This document shows, piece by piece, positions 29,277-40,991 of a DNA stretch of 64,000 bases (positions are counted from its first letter, which is position 1; each line of letters begins with the position of its first letter). A model generated the notes under the pieces. The model was not told where the DNA came from, did not search any database, and saw only the letters and a program-made list of their open reading frames with translations. Origin of the DNA: Mycobacterium alsense (GTDB lineage: Bacteria; Actinomycetota; Actinomycetes; Mycobacteriales; Mycobacteriaceae); assembly GCF_002086635.1 (NCBI RefSeq), contig NZ_MVHD01000019.1, positions 1-64,000 on the forward strand, written 5' to 3'. Both the position numbers and the translations under genes were made by a program.

Positions 29277-30482
29277 TCACCCAAGTTGCTGGCCGATGGT
29301 CGCGACCATCGCGTCGACGGCGAACTTGGGTTTGACGTTGGTCGCCAGCGCCTCGCGGCACTCGAGCACCGCCTCGATGCAGCGCAGCAGCCGCTCGGGC
29401 GGGGCGTGGGCGGCCAGCGCCGCCACCCGATCGGACATGTCCGGGTGGTTCGCCCGCACACCTGCCGCATCGGCCGAAACCACCAGCGCATCCCGGAAAT
29501 ACGTCGCGAGGTCGATCAGCGCGCGGTCCAGGGCGTCGCGCGACGCCCGCGTCTGGCGCGACTTCTGCCGCCGCTCCAGGTCCCTGATCGCACCGGTGGC
29601 GCCCCGCAGCGCGCCCGCGGTGCCCTTGCCGGTCCCGCCGGCCCCCAGCGCCGTGCGCAGCTCCTCGGTTTCGGCCTCGGCGCGGTCGGCGGTCAGCACC
29701 ACCGCCTCGGCCTCGGCGGCGGCCACCAACTCCTCGGCGGCGGCGTAGGCCCGCGACGGGGTCGCGGCGTCGCGCACCAGTCCCAGCGCCCGCTCCCGTC
29801 GCTGCCGGGCCTCGGCGTCGGTGGCCAGCCGGCGCGCGCGGCCCACGTGCCCACCGCTGACCGACGCCGCCCAGTCGGCGGTGTCGGCGTCCAGGCCGTC
29901 GCGCTCGATCAGCACCCGCGCGATCGCCCGGGTCGGCGGGGTCACCAGCGCGACGTGCCGGCACCGGGACCGCAGCGTGACCGCGATGTCCTCGGGGTCC
30001 ACCGACGGCGCGCACAGCAGGAACACCGTCGACGGCGGCGGTTCCTCGACAACCTTCAGCAAAGCGTTGGCGGCGCCCTCGGTCAGCCGGTCGGCGTCCT
30101 CGATCACCACGATCTGCCGGTGCCCGGTGGTCGGTCGGCGCGACGCGATCTGCACGATGGCGCGCATCTCGTCCACGCCGATCGACAGGCCCTCGGGAAT
30201 CACGCGGCGCACGTCGGCGTGGGTGCCCGCCATGGTCGTCGTGCAGGCCCGGCACCGCCCGCAGCCGGGTTCTCCCTCGTCGGTGCACTGCAGCGCGGCC
30301 GCGAAGCACACCGCCGCGACCGAGCGCCCGGAACCCGGCGGGCCGGTGATGAGCCACGCATGTGTCATAGTCCCGGGGCCGGCATCACTGTGAGCCGGAT
30401 CACCGCGGGCCGCGCGCGCGGCGGCGAGCAGTTCGGCCACGACGGCCTCCTGGCCTACCAGCCGCGTAAACACTCCGGTCAT
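29277..30482 (-). CDS. holB: DNA polymerase III delta-prime subunit
   Basis: This clamp-loader subunit of the AAA+ family has 401 residues, the same as M. tuberculosis Rv3644c. After VGQEAV near residue 10 it has GPPGSGRS at about 47-54, where the Walker Lys is replaced by Arg. Four cysteines (C..C..C..C around residues 66-81) form the clamp-loader zinc module. The SRC motif is kept in LRSRCRHV. Loss of the Lys agrees with delta-prime being a non-hydrolysing stator. ATG 30480-30482 is the only start that places the VGQE block at the N-terminus. Confidence 0.94.
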   Translation of the reverse strand: MTGVFTRLVGQEAVVAELLAAARAARGDPAHSDAGPGTMTHAWLITGPPGSGRSVAAVCFAAALQCTDEGEPGCGRCRACTTTMAGTHADVRRVIPEGLSIGVDEMRAIVQIASRRPTTGHRQIVVIEDADRLTEGAANALLKVVEEPPPSTVFLLCAPSVDPEDIAVTLRSRCRHVALVTPPTRAIARVLIERDGLDADTADWAASVSGGHVGRARRLATDAEARQRRERALGLVRDAATPSRAYAAAEELVAAAEAEAVVLTADRAEAETEELRTALGAGGTGKGTAGALRGATGAIRDLERRQKSRQTRASRDALDRALIDLATYFRDALVVSADAAGVRANHPDMSDRVAALAAHAPPERLLRCIEAVLECREALATNVKPKFAVDAMVATIGQQLG

Positions 30483-30637
30483 CACCGGCAACAGTAATGA
30501 GACCGGCGGACAGATACCGATCGGCCACCCAATCGCGACGATTCCGTTACCTTCCCGGGCGTTTGGGCAGCTACCGGCGACTTGCCGAGATCCATATTGT
30601 TTTTCGCCGAGTCGGCCCCGCCGGATACGGTGGATTC

Positions 30638-32236
30638 GTGGCAACCGCGGCGGCACTGCCCGGACGGATCAGTGCGTTCGTCCGGTGGGTGGTGCGCACC
30701 CCGTGGCCGCTGTTCGCGCTGAGCATGCTGCAGGCCGACATCATCGGCGGGCTTTTCGTGCTGGGCTTTTTGCGCTACGGGCTGCCGCCCCAGGACCGCA
30801 TCCAGCTGCAGGATCTGCCGCCGGTGAACCTGACGATCTTCATCAGCGTCGTGGTCACCGTCTTCCTCGCCGGGATCCTGGTCAACCTCAAGGTGCTGCT
30901 ACCGGTGTTCCGTTGGCAGCGCCACGACAATCTGCTCGCCGACACCGATCCGGCCGCCACCGAGCTGGCCCGCAGCCGCGCGTTGCGGATGCCGTTCTAC
31001 CGCGTGCTGACCGGCATGGTCGGCTGGTGCATCGGCGGCGCGGTGTTCATCATCGCCAGCTGGTCGGTGGCCAAGTACACGGCGCCCGTCGTCGCGGTCG
31101 CCACCGCGCTGGGCGCCGCCGCGACGGCGATCATCGGCTACCTGCAGTCCGAGCGGGTGCTGCGCCCGGTGGCCGTCGCGGCCCTGCGCAGCGGCGTCCC
31201 GGAGAACGTCAAGGCGCCCGGCGTCATCCTGCGTCAGCTGCTGAGCTGGATGCTGTCGACGGCCGTGCCGCTGCTGGCGATCGTGCTGGCCGTGGTGGCC
31301 GACAAGACGTCCCTGCTGCATGCCACGCCCGAGAAGTTGTTCGACCCCATCCTGCTGCTGGCGCTGGCGGCGCTGGGCATCGGGCTGGTGAGCACCCTGC
31401 TGGTGGCCATGTCGATCGCCGACCCGCTGCGCCAGCTGCGCTGGGCGCTGTCGGAGGTGCAGCGTGGTAATTACAACGCGCACATGCAGATCTACGACGC
31501 GAGCGAGCTGGGCCTGCTGCAGGCCGGCTTCAACGACATGGTGCGCGACCTTTCCGAGCGGCAGCGCCTGCGCGATCTGTTCGGTCGCTACGTCGGCGAG
31601 GACGTGGCCCGCCGCGCCCTGGAGCGCGGCACCGAGCTGGGCGGGCAGGAGCGCGACGTCGCGGTGCTGTTCGTGGACCTGGTGGGCTCCACCCAACTGG
31701 CCGCGACGCGCCCGCCCGCCGAGGTGGTCCACCTGCTCAACGAGTTCTTCCGGGTGGTCGTCGACACCGTCGGCCGGCACGGCGGGTTCGTCAACAAGTT
31801 TCAGGGCGACGCGGCGCTGGCCATCTTCGGCGCGCCCATCGAGCACCCCGACGCGTCCGGGGGCGCGCTGGCGGCCGCCCGCGAGCTGCACGACGAAATC
31901 CTGCCGGTGATCGGTTCGGCGGAGTTCGGGATCGGGGTGTCGGCGGGGCGGGCCATCGCCGGCCACATCGGCGCGCAGGCCCGCTTCGAGTACACGGTGA
32001 TCGGCGACCCGGTCAACGAGGCCGCGCGCCTCACCGAGCTGGCCAAGCTCGAGCCCGGCCACGTGCTCGCCTCGGCGATCGCGGTCAGCGGCGCGCTGGA
32101 CGCCGAGGCGCTGTGCTGGGACGTCGGCGAGGTTGTCGAGCTGCGCGGCCGCACGGCACCCACCCAGCTGGCCCGCCCGGTGAAGCTGGCCGCCCCCGAA
32201 GAGGTTGCGGGCGAGGAGATTTCGAGCGAGGTTTAG
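30638..32236 (+). CDS. Membrane-bound class III adenylate cyclase with HAMP domain
   Basis: This protein of about 532 residues, like Rv3645, makes cAMP. Six hydrophobic segments occupy about residues 10-270. A HAMP linker (about 265-320: SIADPLRQLRWALSEVQRGNY) precedes the catalytic domain (about 335-500). There VLFVDLVGST provides the first metal-binding Asp and KFQGDAALAIFGAP the second, and VIGDPVNEAARL holds the transition-state Asn/Arg segment. The GTG at 30638 starts the conserved VATAAALPGRISAF block. It diverges from holB with 155 bp between. cAMP made here could act on the Crp encoded 29 kb further along. Confidence 0.92.
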   Translation: MATAAALPGRISAFVRWVVRTPWPLFALSMLQADIIGGLFVLGFLRYGLPPQDRIQLQDLPPVNLTIFISVVVTVFLAGILVNLKVLLPVFRWQRHDNLLADTDPAATELARSRALRMPFYRVLTGMVGWCIGGAVFIIASWSVAKYTAPVVAVATALGAAATAIIGYLQSERVLRPVAVAALRSGVPENVKAPGVILRQLLSWMLSTAVPLLAIVLAVVADKTSLLHATPEKLFDPILLLALAALGIGLVSTLLVAMSIADPLRQLRWALSEVQRGNYNAHMQIYDASELGLLQAGFNDMVRDLSERQRLRDLFGRYVGEDVARRALERGTELGGQERDVAVLFVDLVGSTQLAATRPPAEVVHLLNEFFRVVVDTVGRHGGFVNKFQGDAALAIFGAPIEHPDASGGALAAARELHDEILPVIGSAEFGIGVSAGRAIAGHIGAQARFEYTVIGDPVNEAARLTELAKLEPGHVLASAIAVSGALDAEALCWDVGEVVELRGRTAPTQLARPVKLAAPEEVAGEEISSEV

Positions 32237-32246
32237 GAGCGCTCGG

Positions 32247-35045
<2,799 letters not shown>

Positions 35046-35235
35046 CTGCGCTTACGCTCCATCTCTTGTCTCGGCCCCTGCTGAGACCGCCTGCAGGAAG
35101 AATGACAGGCCGTCTGCCGAAATTCCGGCGAACCAGGCACGCCAGCGTTCCTTCGCTTCAGGGCACCTGACAATTTCGCACCCTCGGGCGGGCCTGCGCA
35201 AACCGGATGACCGCCGGACGGGGTCCGCAAGCGCG

Positions 35236-35841
35236 TCAAACCCGGGGCCACAGCGCCAACGCTTCCGCGGCGTCCGGCGGTTCCCCCACGTTCTCTACCA
35301 GGCGCGACAGCCTGCGACGGCCGCTGATCCGCAGCGCCGGCCGGCCGCCCCGGGTGCCGATCAGGGTGGGCGCGATTCCGACCCGCATCAGCGCCGACGC
35401 CAGCGGCGAATGGGTGTCGGGCGCGTGCGGGTCCAGGCCCAGCACGTAGTGGTCGTTTTCCGGGCGACCGGCCGCCAGCGTCCACGCCCGCAGCTCGCGC
35501 GGGCCGGGCAGCCACCGGGGGGGCACGGTCTTGACCGCGCCGCGGGTCCATTCGGCGGCGATGGTGGTCAGCGCGGGCGTCACCGCCGTCCTCACCAGGG
35601 GGGTGTCCTCGTCGGTGCGGCCGATCTCGGGTTCCAGGCCCGCCTCGCGGATCATCTCGGCGAGCGCCGAGGCGCGCCACACGTCGTCCACCACGACCGA
35701 AAGTCGAGCAAGCCGGGCGCCCTGGCCTCCACCTTCGGAGGGGGTGACCACCACGATCTGGCCCGACGCCGCCAGCACCCCGGAGAGATCGGCGACCGCG
35801 GGCGGCACCGACTCCGCTGTGAAGAAGGAAAGCTGGCTCAC
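35236..35841 (-). CDS. Conserved hypothetical protein (Rv3647c-like)
   Basis: This 201-residue soluble protein has no signal or membrane segment. Conserved-looking blocks are SQLSFFTAES at the N-terminus and a C-terminal RISGRRRLSRLVENVGEPP region rich in Arg. It is located between topA and cspA as in M. tuberculosis Rv3647c. I do not recognise a domain. The 190 bp between it and topA contain no feature I can name. Confidence 0.82.
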   Translation of the reverse strand: MSQLSFFTAESVPPAVADLSGVLAASGQIVVVTPSEGGGQGARLARLSVVVDDVWRASALAEMIREAGLEPEIGRTDEDTPLVRTAVTPALTTIAAEWTRGAVKTVPPRWLPGPRELRAWTLAAGRPENDHYVLGLDPHAPDTHSPLASALMRVGIAPTLIGTRGGRPALRISGRRRLSRLVENVGEPPDAAEALALWPRV

Positions 35842-35945
35842 GCCACCGACAGTAGGCCAGGTGGTCCGTCCACGCCCTCAAGTTTTCGGCGCGTTTCGGC
35901 AAGCCGGCCCGCCGCATCCTGCCGAGCGGACGGACGAGCAGACGG

Positions 35946-35981
35946 AAAAGCCCCCAAATCGGTGCCGATGTGGGGGCTTTT
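35946..35981 (-). terminator. Strong intrinsic terminator after cspA, probably bidirectional
   Basis: AAAAGCCCCCA (35946-35956) pairs over 11 bp with TGGGGGCTTTT (35971-35981). The loop holds an inner stem ATCGG/CCGAT. Because both arms end in four A/T pairs, a U-tract follows the hairpin on either strand. It begins 16 bp after the cspA stop. Such U-tract terminators are uncommon in mycobacteria. Confidence 0.88.
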
Positions 35982-35996
35982 GCGTCTGCTCGCGCC

Positions 35997-36200
35997 TTAG
36001 ACGGAGCGGACTCCGGTGGCCTGGGGGCCCTTAGGGCTGTGGCCGATCTCGAACTCGACCTTCTGGTTTTCTTCAAGGGTGCGGAAGCCCGTTCCCTGGA
36101 TCTCCGTGTAGTGGACAAAAACATCTGCGGAACCGTCTTCGGGGGCGATGAACCCGAACCCTTTCTCCGCGTTGAACCACTTCACAGTTCCCTGTGGCAT
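35997..36200 (-). CDS. cspA: Cold shock protein CspA
   Basis: This 67-residue single cold-shock domain acts as an RNA chaperone. Both nucleic-acid motifs are present: KGFGFI (RNP1) and VFVHYTEI (RNP2), with WFN near the start. ATG 36198-36200 is preceded by AGGAAAAG-type purines on the minus strand (GAAAAGGAAAGATCGAGAG). A 5' region of over 200 bp and an efficient terminator downstream fit a short, highly expressed monocistronic mRNA. Confidence 0.96.
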   Translation of the reverse strand: MPQGTVKWFNAEKGFGFIAPEDGSADVFVHYTEIQGTGFRTLEENQKVEFEIGHSPKGPQATGVRSV

Positions 36201-36311
36201 CTCTCGATCTTTCCTTTTCTATTGGATGCGGTGCACCGCCCTTCGGTGCCCCGGGCCGCATACGACCGCCATACCTCGCGGAGTCGCCGGAACTTCACCC
36301 GACCGATAACC

Positions 36312-36346
36312 TCGCAGGAACCGCGGCCGCAACGTTGTTCCTGCGA
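36312..36346. promoter_or_regulatory. Perfect 10-bp inverted repeat between cspA and the helicase gene
   Basis: TCGCAGGAAC (36312-36321) and GTTCCTGCGA (36337-36346) are exact inverted repeats around a 15-bp GC-rich spacer. A TTGACA sequence follows at 36351-36356. It lies 112 bp upstream of cspA and 102 bp upstream of the helicase start, so it could be a two-way operator or a hairpin in the cspA leader. Confidence 0.6.
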
Positions 36347-36447
36347 AAGTTTGACACGAACACAGAAGCTGCGACCGCAATCAGTCAACCATGTTCATCG
36401 CGTCGGCGACAGACTTGTGTCCAGTACTGATTCCTGGAGGGTGTGCG

Positions 36448-38775
36448 GTGGCGAGTTTCGGCAGCGACCTGCTCACCGTCGCCCTCGCGGGCACGGCGGC
36501 GAGCGAGCGGCCGCTGCGCCATGTCGCCGAGCTGCCGGCCCGTGGCGGCCGCCCCCAGAGCTGGCCGGAGTGGGCGGAGCCCGACGTCGTGCGCGCGTTC
36601 ACCGATCGCGGCATCGGCCGGCCCTGGTCGCACCAGGCCGCGGCGGCCGAGCTCGCCCACGCAAGCCGCCACGTGGTGATCAGCACCGGCACCGCCTCGG
36701 GCAAGTCGCTGGCCTACCAGCTCCCCGCCCTGCAGGCGTTGGCCACGGACCCGCGCGCCCGGGTGCTTTACCTGTCGCCCACCAAGGCGCTCGGCCACGA
36801 CCAGTTGCGCGCCGCGCACGCCCTGACCGCGGCCGTGCCCCGGTTGCGCGAACCCGGTTTCGCGGTCGCGCCCACCGCCTTCGACGGCGACAGCCCCGCC
36901 GAGGTGCGCCGCTTCGCCCGCGAACGCTCCCGATGGCTGTTCTCCAACCCCGACATGATCCACCTGACGATCCTGCGCAACCATGCGCGCTGGGCCGCGT
37001 TGCTGCGGGGGCTTCGCTTCGTGATCGTCGACGAATGCCACTACTACCGCGGGGTCTTCGGCTCGAACGTGGCCATGGTGCTGCGCCGGCTGCTGCGGCT
37101 GTGCGAGCGCTACTCCTCCGCCCCAACCGTCCTGTTCGCCAGCGCGACGACGGATTCGCCGGGCGCGACCGCTTCCGAACTCATCGGCTTTCCGGTCGCG
37201 GAGGTAACCGAGGACGGCTCGCCGCAGGGCGCGCGGACCGTGGCGTTGTGGGAGCCCGCGCTGCGGACCGACCTGACCGGCGAGAACGGAGCGCCGGTGC
37301 GCCGGTCCGCGGGCGCCGAGGCGGCCCGGGTGATGGCGGACCTGATCGCCGAGGGTGCGCAGACCCTGACCTTCGTGCGGTCGCGGCGCGCCGCCGAGCT
37401 GACCGCGCTGGGGGCGCGGGCGCGGCTCGAGGACGTCGCCCCGCAGCTGTCGCAGGCGGTGGCGTCGTATCGGGCCGGTTACCTCGCTGAGGACCGCACC
37501 GCGCTGGAGCGCGCCCTGGCCGAGGGCCGGCTGCGGGGCCTGGCCACCACCAACGCGCTGGAGCTGGGTGTCGACATCGCCGGGCTGGACGCCGTGGTGC
37601 TCGCCGGGTTTCCCGGGACGGTCGCCTCGTTCTGGCAACAGGCCGGCCGGTCGGGACGGCGCGGCCAGGGCGCGCTGGTGGTGCTGATCGCCCGCGACGA
37701 CCCGCTCGACACGTACCTGGTGCACAACCCGGGCGCCCTGCTGGACAAGCCGGTCGAGCGGGTCGTGATCGATCCGGCCAACCCCTACATTCTGGGCCCC
37801 CAACTCCTTTGTGCGGCAACCGAACTCCCGCTGACCGAACCGGAGGTCAGGGACATGGGGGCCACGGAGGTGGCGCAGGGTCTCGTCGACGACGGGCTGT
37901 TGCGGCGGCGCGGCGACAAGTACTTTCCCGCGGCCGGCCTGCAACCGCATGGGGCGGTCGACATCCGGGGGTCGGCGGGCGGCCAGATCGTCATCGTCGA
38001 GGCCGACACCGGGCGGCTGCTGGGCAGCACCGGGGTCGATCGGGCGCCGGCCTCCGTGCACCCCGGCGCCGTCTACCTGCATCAGGGCGAGACCTACGTC
38101 GTCGATTCGCTGGACACCGACGACGGGATCGCGTTCGTGCATGCCGACGATCCCGGCTACGCGACGTTCGCGCGCGAGATCACCGACATCGTCGTCACCG
38201 GGGCGGGTGAACGCCGCGCGTTCGGTCCCGTAACGCTGGGTTTGGTGCCTGTCCGCGTCACGCATCGCGTGGTGGGTTACCTGCGCCGCCGGCTGTCGGG
38301 GGAGGTCATCGACTTCATCGAACTGGACATGCCCGAGCACGTGCTTCCCACCACCGCCGCCATGTACACCATTGCTCCGGATGCGCTGGCGCGCAAGGGT
38401 GTTGGGGCGACGCGCGTTCCCGGCTCGCTGCACGCCGCGGAGCACGCGGCCATCGGGCTGCTGCCCCTGGTGGCCAGCTGCGACCGCGGCGACATCGGCG
38501 GCCTGTCCACCGCGATCGGGCCCGACGGGCTGCCCAGCGTCTTCGTCTACGACGGCTACCCGGGCGGGGCGGGATTCGCCGAACGCGGCTTCCGCCGTGC
38601 GCGCACGTGGCTGGGCGCGACGGCGGCCGCGATCGAGGCGTGCGAGTGCCCGCAAGGATGCCCGTCGTGCGTGCAATCGCCCAAGTGCGGCAACGGCAAC
38701 GACCCGCTGGACAAGGCGGGCGCGGTGTCGGTGCTGCGGGTGGTGCTCGCGGAGCTGGGTCTCGAGCAGGGCTAA
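36448..38775 (+). CDS. DEAH/DECH-box helicase, SftH/MrfA family
   Basis: This superfamily 2 helicase has 775 residues from GTG 36448, where GGAGG at 36436-36440 is well placed; the frame extends upstream but those residues are not needed. Motif I is STGTASGKS at about 78-86, motif II VDECH at about 196, and motif III FASATT. The C-terminal DUF1998-type zinc domain has four cysteines in CECPQGCPSC..SPKC. Relatives are M. smegmatis SftH and B. subtilis MrfA, a 3'-5' helicase in mitomycin damage repair. In many actinobacteria it sits next to Tad pilus genes, as here. Confidence 0.93.
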   Translation: MASFGSDLLTVALAGTAASERPLRHVAELPARGGRPQSWPEWAEPDVVRAFTDRGIGRPWSHQAAAAELAHASRHVVISTGTASGKSLAYQLPALQALATDPRARVLYLSPTKALGHDQLRAAHALTAAVPRLREPGFAVAPTAFDGDSPAEVRRFARERSRWLFSNPDMIHLTILRNHARWAALLRGLRFVIVDECHYYRGVFGSNVAMVLRRLLRLCERYSSAPTVLFASATTDSPGATASELIGFPVAEVTEDGSPQGARTVALWEPALRTDLTGENGAPVRRSAGAEAARVMADLIAEGAQTLTFVRSRRAAELTALGARARLEDVAPQLSQAVASYRAGYLAEDRTALERALAEGRLRGLATTNALELGVDIAGLDAVVLAGFPGTVASFWQQAGRSGRRGQGALVVLIARDDPLDTYLVHNPGALLDKPVERVVIDPANPYILGPQLLCAATELPLTEPEVRDMGATEVAQGLVDDGLLRRRGDKYFPAAGLQPHGAVDIRGSAGGQIVIVEADTGRLLGSTGVDRAPASVHPGAVYLHQGETYVVDSLDTDDGIAFVHADDPGYATFAREITDIVVTGAGERRAFGPVTLGLVPVRVTHRVVGYLRRRLSGEVIDFIELDMPEHVLPTTAAMYTIAPDALARKGVGATRVPGSLHAAEHAAIGLLPLVASCDRGDIGGLSTAIGPDGLPSVFVYDGYPGGAGFAERGFRRARTWLGATAAAIEACECPQGCPSCVQSPKCGNGNDPLDKAGAVSVLRVVLAELGLEQG

Positions 38776-39039
38776 GCAAAATCGGCGGCGCAACGGGTAC
38801 CGGAACGCCGAAGAGGCCGCGATGGCGACCGACCCCTCGACGGTCGACTCGACGAAACGTCGTGACAGGCGCCAGGCCTCGCTGCGGAGGAAATCCCAAC
38901 ATACCACCGCGGGCGGCCCCGTGTGGCCGGTTGCCCAGATACCGTGTCGCACACGGCGTTACGGTGCGTACGAGCTCCCTGAATCGCCGCGGCGGGGTCG
39001 GCACCCGCCGGGCCGCGCGACCGCCGTAAACTCGGCCGC

Positions 39040-40077
39040 ATGGCCCACGACTGGTTGCTCGTGGAGACGCTAGGGGGCGAACCCGCTGTGGTCGCGCAAG
39101 GATTGCAGCTCAAAAACCTCGTTCCGATCACGACGTTCATGCGCCGCAGCCCCCATCTCGCCGCCGTCCAGACCGCGATCGCCGAGTCGGTGCAGACGGG
39201 ACAGAGCCTGACGAGTATCACCACCAAGCGGGCCCGCGTCATCCGCACCGAGCCGGTGATCATGTCCGACGGCCACGTCCACGGTGTCCACGTGTGGACC
39301 GGCCCCGCCGACGTCGAACCGGCCGAGCGGCCGGTCCCCGGACCGCTGAAGTGGGACCTGACCCTCGGCGTGGCCACCGACACGCGGGAGTCGCTGGCCA
39401 ACAGCGGCAAGAATCCCGACCTCGAAGTCACCCTGGGCAGGGCGTTCGCGGAGGACCTTCCGTCGCGCGAGCTCAATCCGAACGAAACCAAGATCCTGGC
39501 CATGGCCGTTCGGGCCAAGCCCGACCAAACGATCTGCAGCACGTGGGATCTCACCGATTGGCAGGGCGAGCCCATCCGGATCGGCTTCGTCGCGCGCACC
39601 GGCCTGGAGGCCGGGCCGGACGGCCGGGATCACCTGATCGCCCGGGCGATGAACTGGCGCGCGGAACGCAAGGGCCCGGTGGTGTCCACCGACGACCTGG
39701 CGCAACGGATCCTCAACGGGCTGGCCCAGGCCGGTGTCCACCGGGCGCTGGTCGATCTCGACAGCTGGACGCTGCTGAAATGGCTCGACGAGCCGTGCAC
39801 CTTCTACGACTGGCGGGGCAACAAGACGGACAGGCCCAAGATTCATCCGGACGACGAGCACCTGAAGTCTGCCATGGCAGAGGAATTCGCCGACGGCCCG
39901 ACGAGCAGGGTGGTGCGCATGCGGGGCCACGACGCCGATTGGGTCCCGGTGCACGTCACGGTCAACAAGATCGAACTCGAACCGGACGTCTACGCCGGGC
40001 TCGTTTCGCTGCGCTTGCCCACCGACGAGGAAGTCGCCGCCGCCGGGCTGGCGGTGACCTCACCCGACGCTGGATAG
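39040..40077 (+). CDS. Sensor-domain protein (Rv3651-like)
   Basis: This 345-residue soluble protein has no membrane helix or signal. It corresponds to M. tuberculosis Rv3651, described as a protein built of PAS/GAF-like sensor domains (DUF5593/DUF5628). No output domain (kinase, cyclase, HTH) follows, so it may act through partner proteins. It lies between the DECH helicase and the Tad-like operon, in the opposite direction to the latter. The 264 bp upstream, where M. tuberculosis has a PE gene, contain no convincing coding frame. Confidence 0.85.
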   Translation: MAHDWLLVETLGGEPAVVAQGLQLKNLVPITTFMRRSPHLAAVQTAIAESVQTGQSLTSITTKRARVIRTEPVIMSDGHVHGVHVWTGPADVEPAERPVPGPLKWDLTLGVATDTRESLANSGKNPDLEVTLGRAFAEDLPSRELNPNETKILAMAVRAKPDQTICSTWDLTDWQGEPIRIGFVARTGLEAGPDGRDHLIARAMNWRAERKGPVVSTDDLAQRILNGLAQAGVHRALVDLDSWTLLKWLDEPCTFYDWRGNKTDRPKIHPDDEHLKSAMAEEFADGPTSRVVRMRGHDADWVPVHVTVNKIELEPDVYAGLVSLRLPTDEEVAAAGLAVTSPDAG

Positions 40078-40097
40078 CTCTCGGTGCTCCCCGCGTG

Positions 40098-40466
40098 CTA
40101 CGCGGTGTCGGCCGGCCCCGCCCGCGCGGCGGCCCGCGCCGCGCCGGCGAAGGCCACGGCCACCCGGGTGCTCACCACCACGTCGAGGCCCTCGACCCCG
40201 CACCCGACGTCATCGACCCGCATTTCGTGTGCCACCGCCCTCGCGCGGGCGCAGGCCGCGGCGGCCCCGGACGGCAGCCGGGCCGCCGCGGCTAGCGCGG
40301 CCAGGTCGGCCGCGGCCTGCGCGCGATGACGCGCCACCACCGCCGAGCCGACATACGCGCCCGCGCCGGTGACCCACAGCAGCACCACCACCATCACGGC
40401 CGCGACCACCGTCGCGGAGCCCCGGTCATCGCCCGGGCTCGGCCGCCGAGACCGCCCTGGCCGCAA
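40098..40466 (-). CDS. TadE/TadG-like 'helicase/secretion neighbourhood' protein
   Basis: This protein of about 122 residues has the N-terminal DDRGSATVVAAVMVVVLLW pattern of pseudopilin/TadG-like proteins, namely a polar leader and then a membrane helix. Two later blocks follow: ARHRAQAAADLAALAAAARLP and a Cys-containing region. A TTG at 40466 keeps the conserved leader; a GTG at 40409 would remove it. It resembles Rv3654c. The 5' end overlaps the TadE-like frame. It is probably the last gene of the Tad-like operon and a minor pilus or surface component. Confidence 0.78.
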   Translation of the reverse strand: MRPGRSRRPSPGDDRGSATVVAAVMVVVLLWVTGAGAYVGSAVVARHRAQAAADLAALAAAARLPSGAAAACARARAVAHEMRVDDVGCGVEGLDVVVSTRVAVAFAGAARAAARAGPADTA

Positions 40467-40752
40467 TGTCCAACGCGGGCAACAGTTTCGAATGCGCGAC
40501 AACCGTGGCCACGAGAAGATCCCCGTCGCGGCGCACCTGGACCCGCGACCCGGCGGGCGCGATGCGGCGCGCGGTTTCGAGCGCCGAGCGTTCGTCACCG
40601 CGCGCGGCCAGCCGGGCGGCCTCGCGGGCGGCGTCGACACAGCGCACCTGCATCGACACCGCGGTGACGCCCGCCAGACACAGCGCCAGCACCACGACCA
40701 GCGCGGCGATCGCCAGTGCCGCCTCGACCGTGCTCGCGCCGGCACAACCGGC
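40426..40752 (-). CDS. TadE-like pseudopilin (start codon not evident)
   Basis: The coding frame ends at 40426 and reads GASTVEAALAIAALVVVLALC, a prepilin-type N-terminal helix with the conserved Glu, then a Cys/Arg-containing C-terminal domain (TadE family, Rv3655c-like). No ATG, GTG or TTG occurs in this frame between GTG 40983, deep inside the Flp gene, and GTG 40695, inside the helix. The 5' limit given is therefore just after the Flp stop and only approximate. It may use a non-standard start, be made by frameshifting from the Flp gene, or carry a local sequence error. Confidence 0.7.
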   Translation of the reverse strand, partial: AGCAGASTVEAALAIAALVVVLALCLAGVTAVSMQVRCVDAAREAARLAARGDERSALETARRIAPAGSRVQVRRDGDLLVATVVAHSKLLPALDIAARAVSAAEPGR

Positions 40753-40961
40753 TACACCTTGGTGTTGAGCGCGCGACCGATGATGTTGGTCAGCGCCGAG
40801 ACGATCGAATCTCCGGTGACGACGGTGTACAGGATCGCGCCGAACGCGGCCGCGGCGACGGTGCCGATGGCGTATTCGACCGTGGACATGCCCGACTCGT
40901 CGCGCCCCAGCGCGGCGGCACGCACCAGCAATACGCGAAACGCGTTGCTCACCTTGATCAT
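40752..40961 (-). CDS. Flp-type pilin (DUF4244)
   Basis: This 69-residue pilin precursor has a positively charged leader ending DESG, a predicted cleavage after that Gly (residue 24), then MSTVEYAIGTVAAAAFG with Glu at position +5. This is the Flp/type IVb prepilin signature. The mature part would be about 45 residues. ATG 40961 is preferred; GTG 40964 is adjacent. The M. tuberculosis counterpart is Rv3656c. It is the expected major subunit of the Tad-like pilus. No prepilin peptidase gene is visible in the window. Confidence 0.88.
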   Translation of the reverse strand: MIKVSNAFRVLLVRAAALGRDESGMSTVEYAIGTVAAAAFGAILYTVVTGDSIVSALTNIIGRALNTKV

Positions 40962-40991
40962 CACTGCCTTTCCTTCCTCTCACGGTCCTTT

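Noticed and set aside
38776..39039. Possible PE gene between the helicase and the sensor-like gene, as in M. tuberculosis
   Set aside because: No frame here shows the PE N-terminal pattern; the short frame from 38822 is Arg-rich and not PE-like.
40752..40764. A canonical -1 slippery site at the end of the Flp gene joining it to TadE
   Set aside because: The bases around the stop (CACCAAGGTGTAG) do not form an X-XXY-YYZ heptamer, so frameshifting is kept only as an open option.
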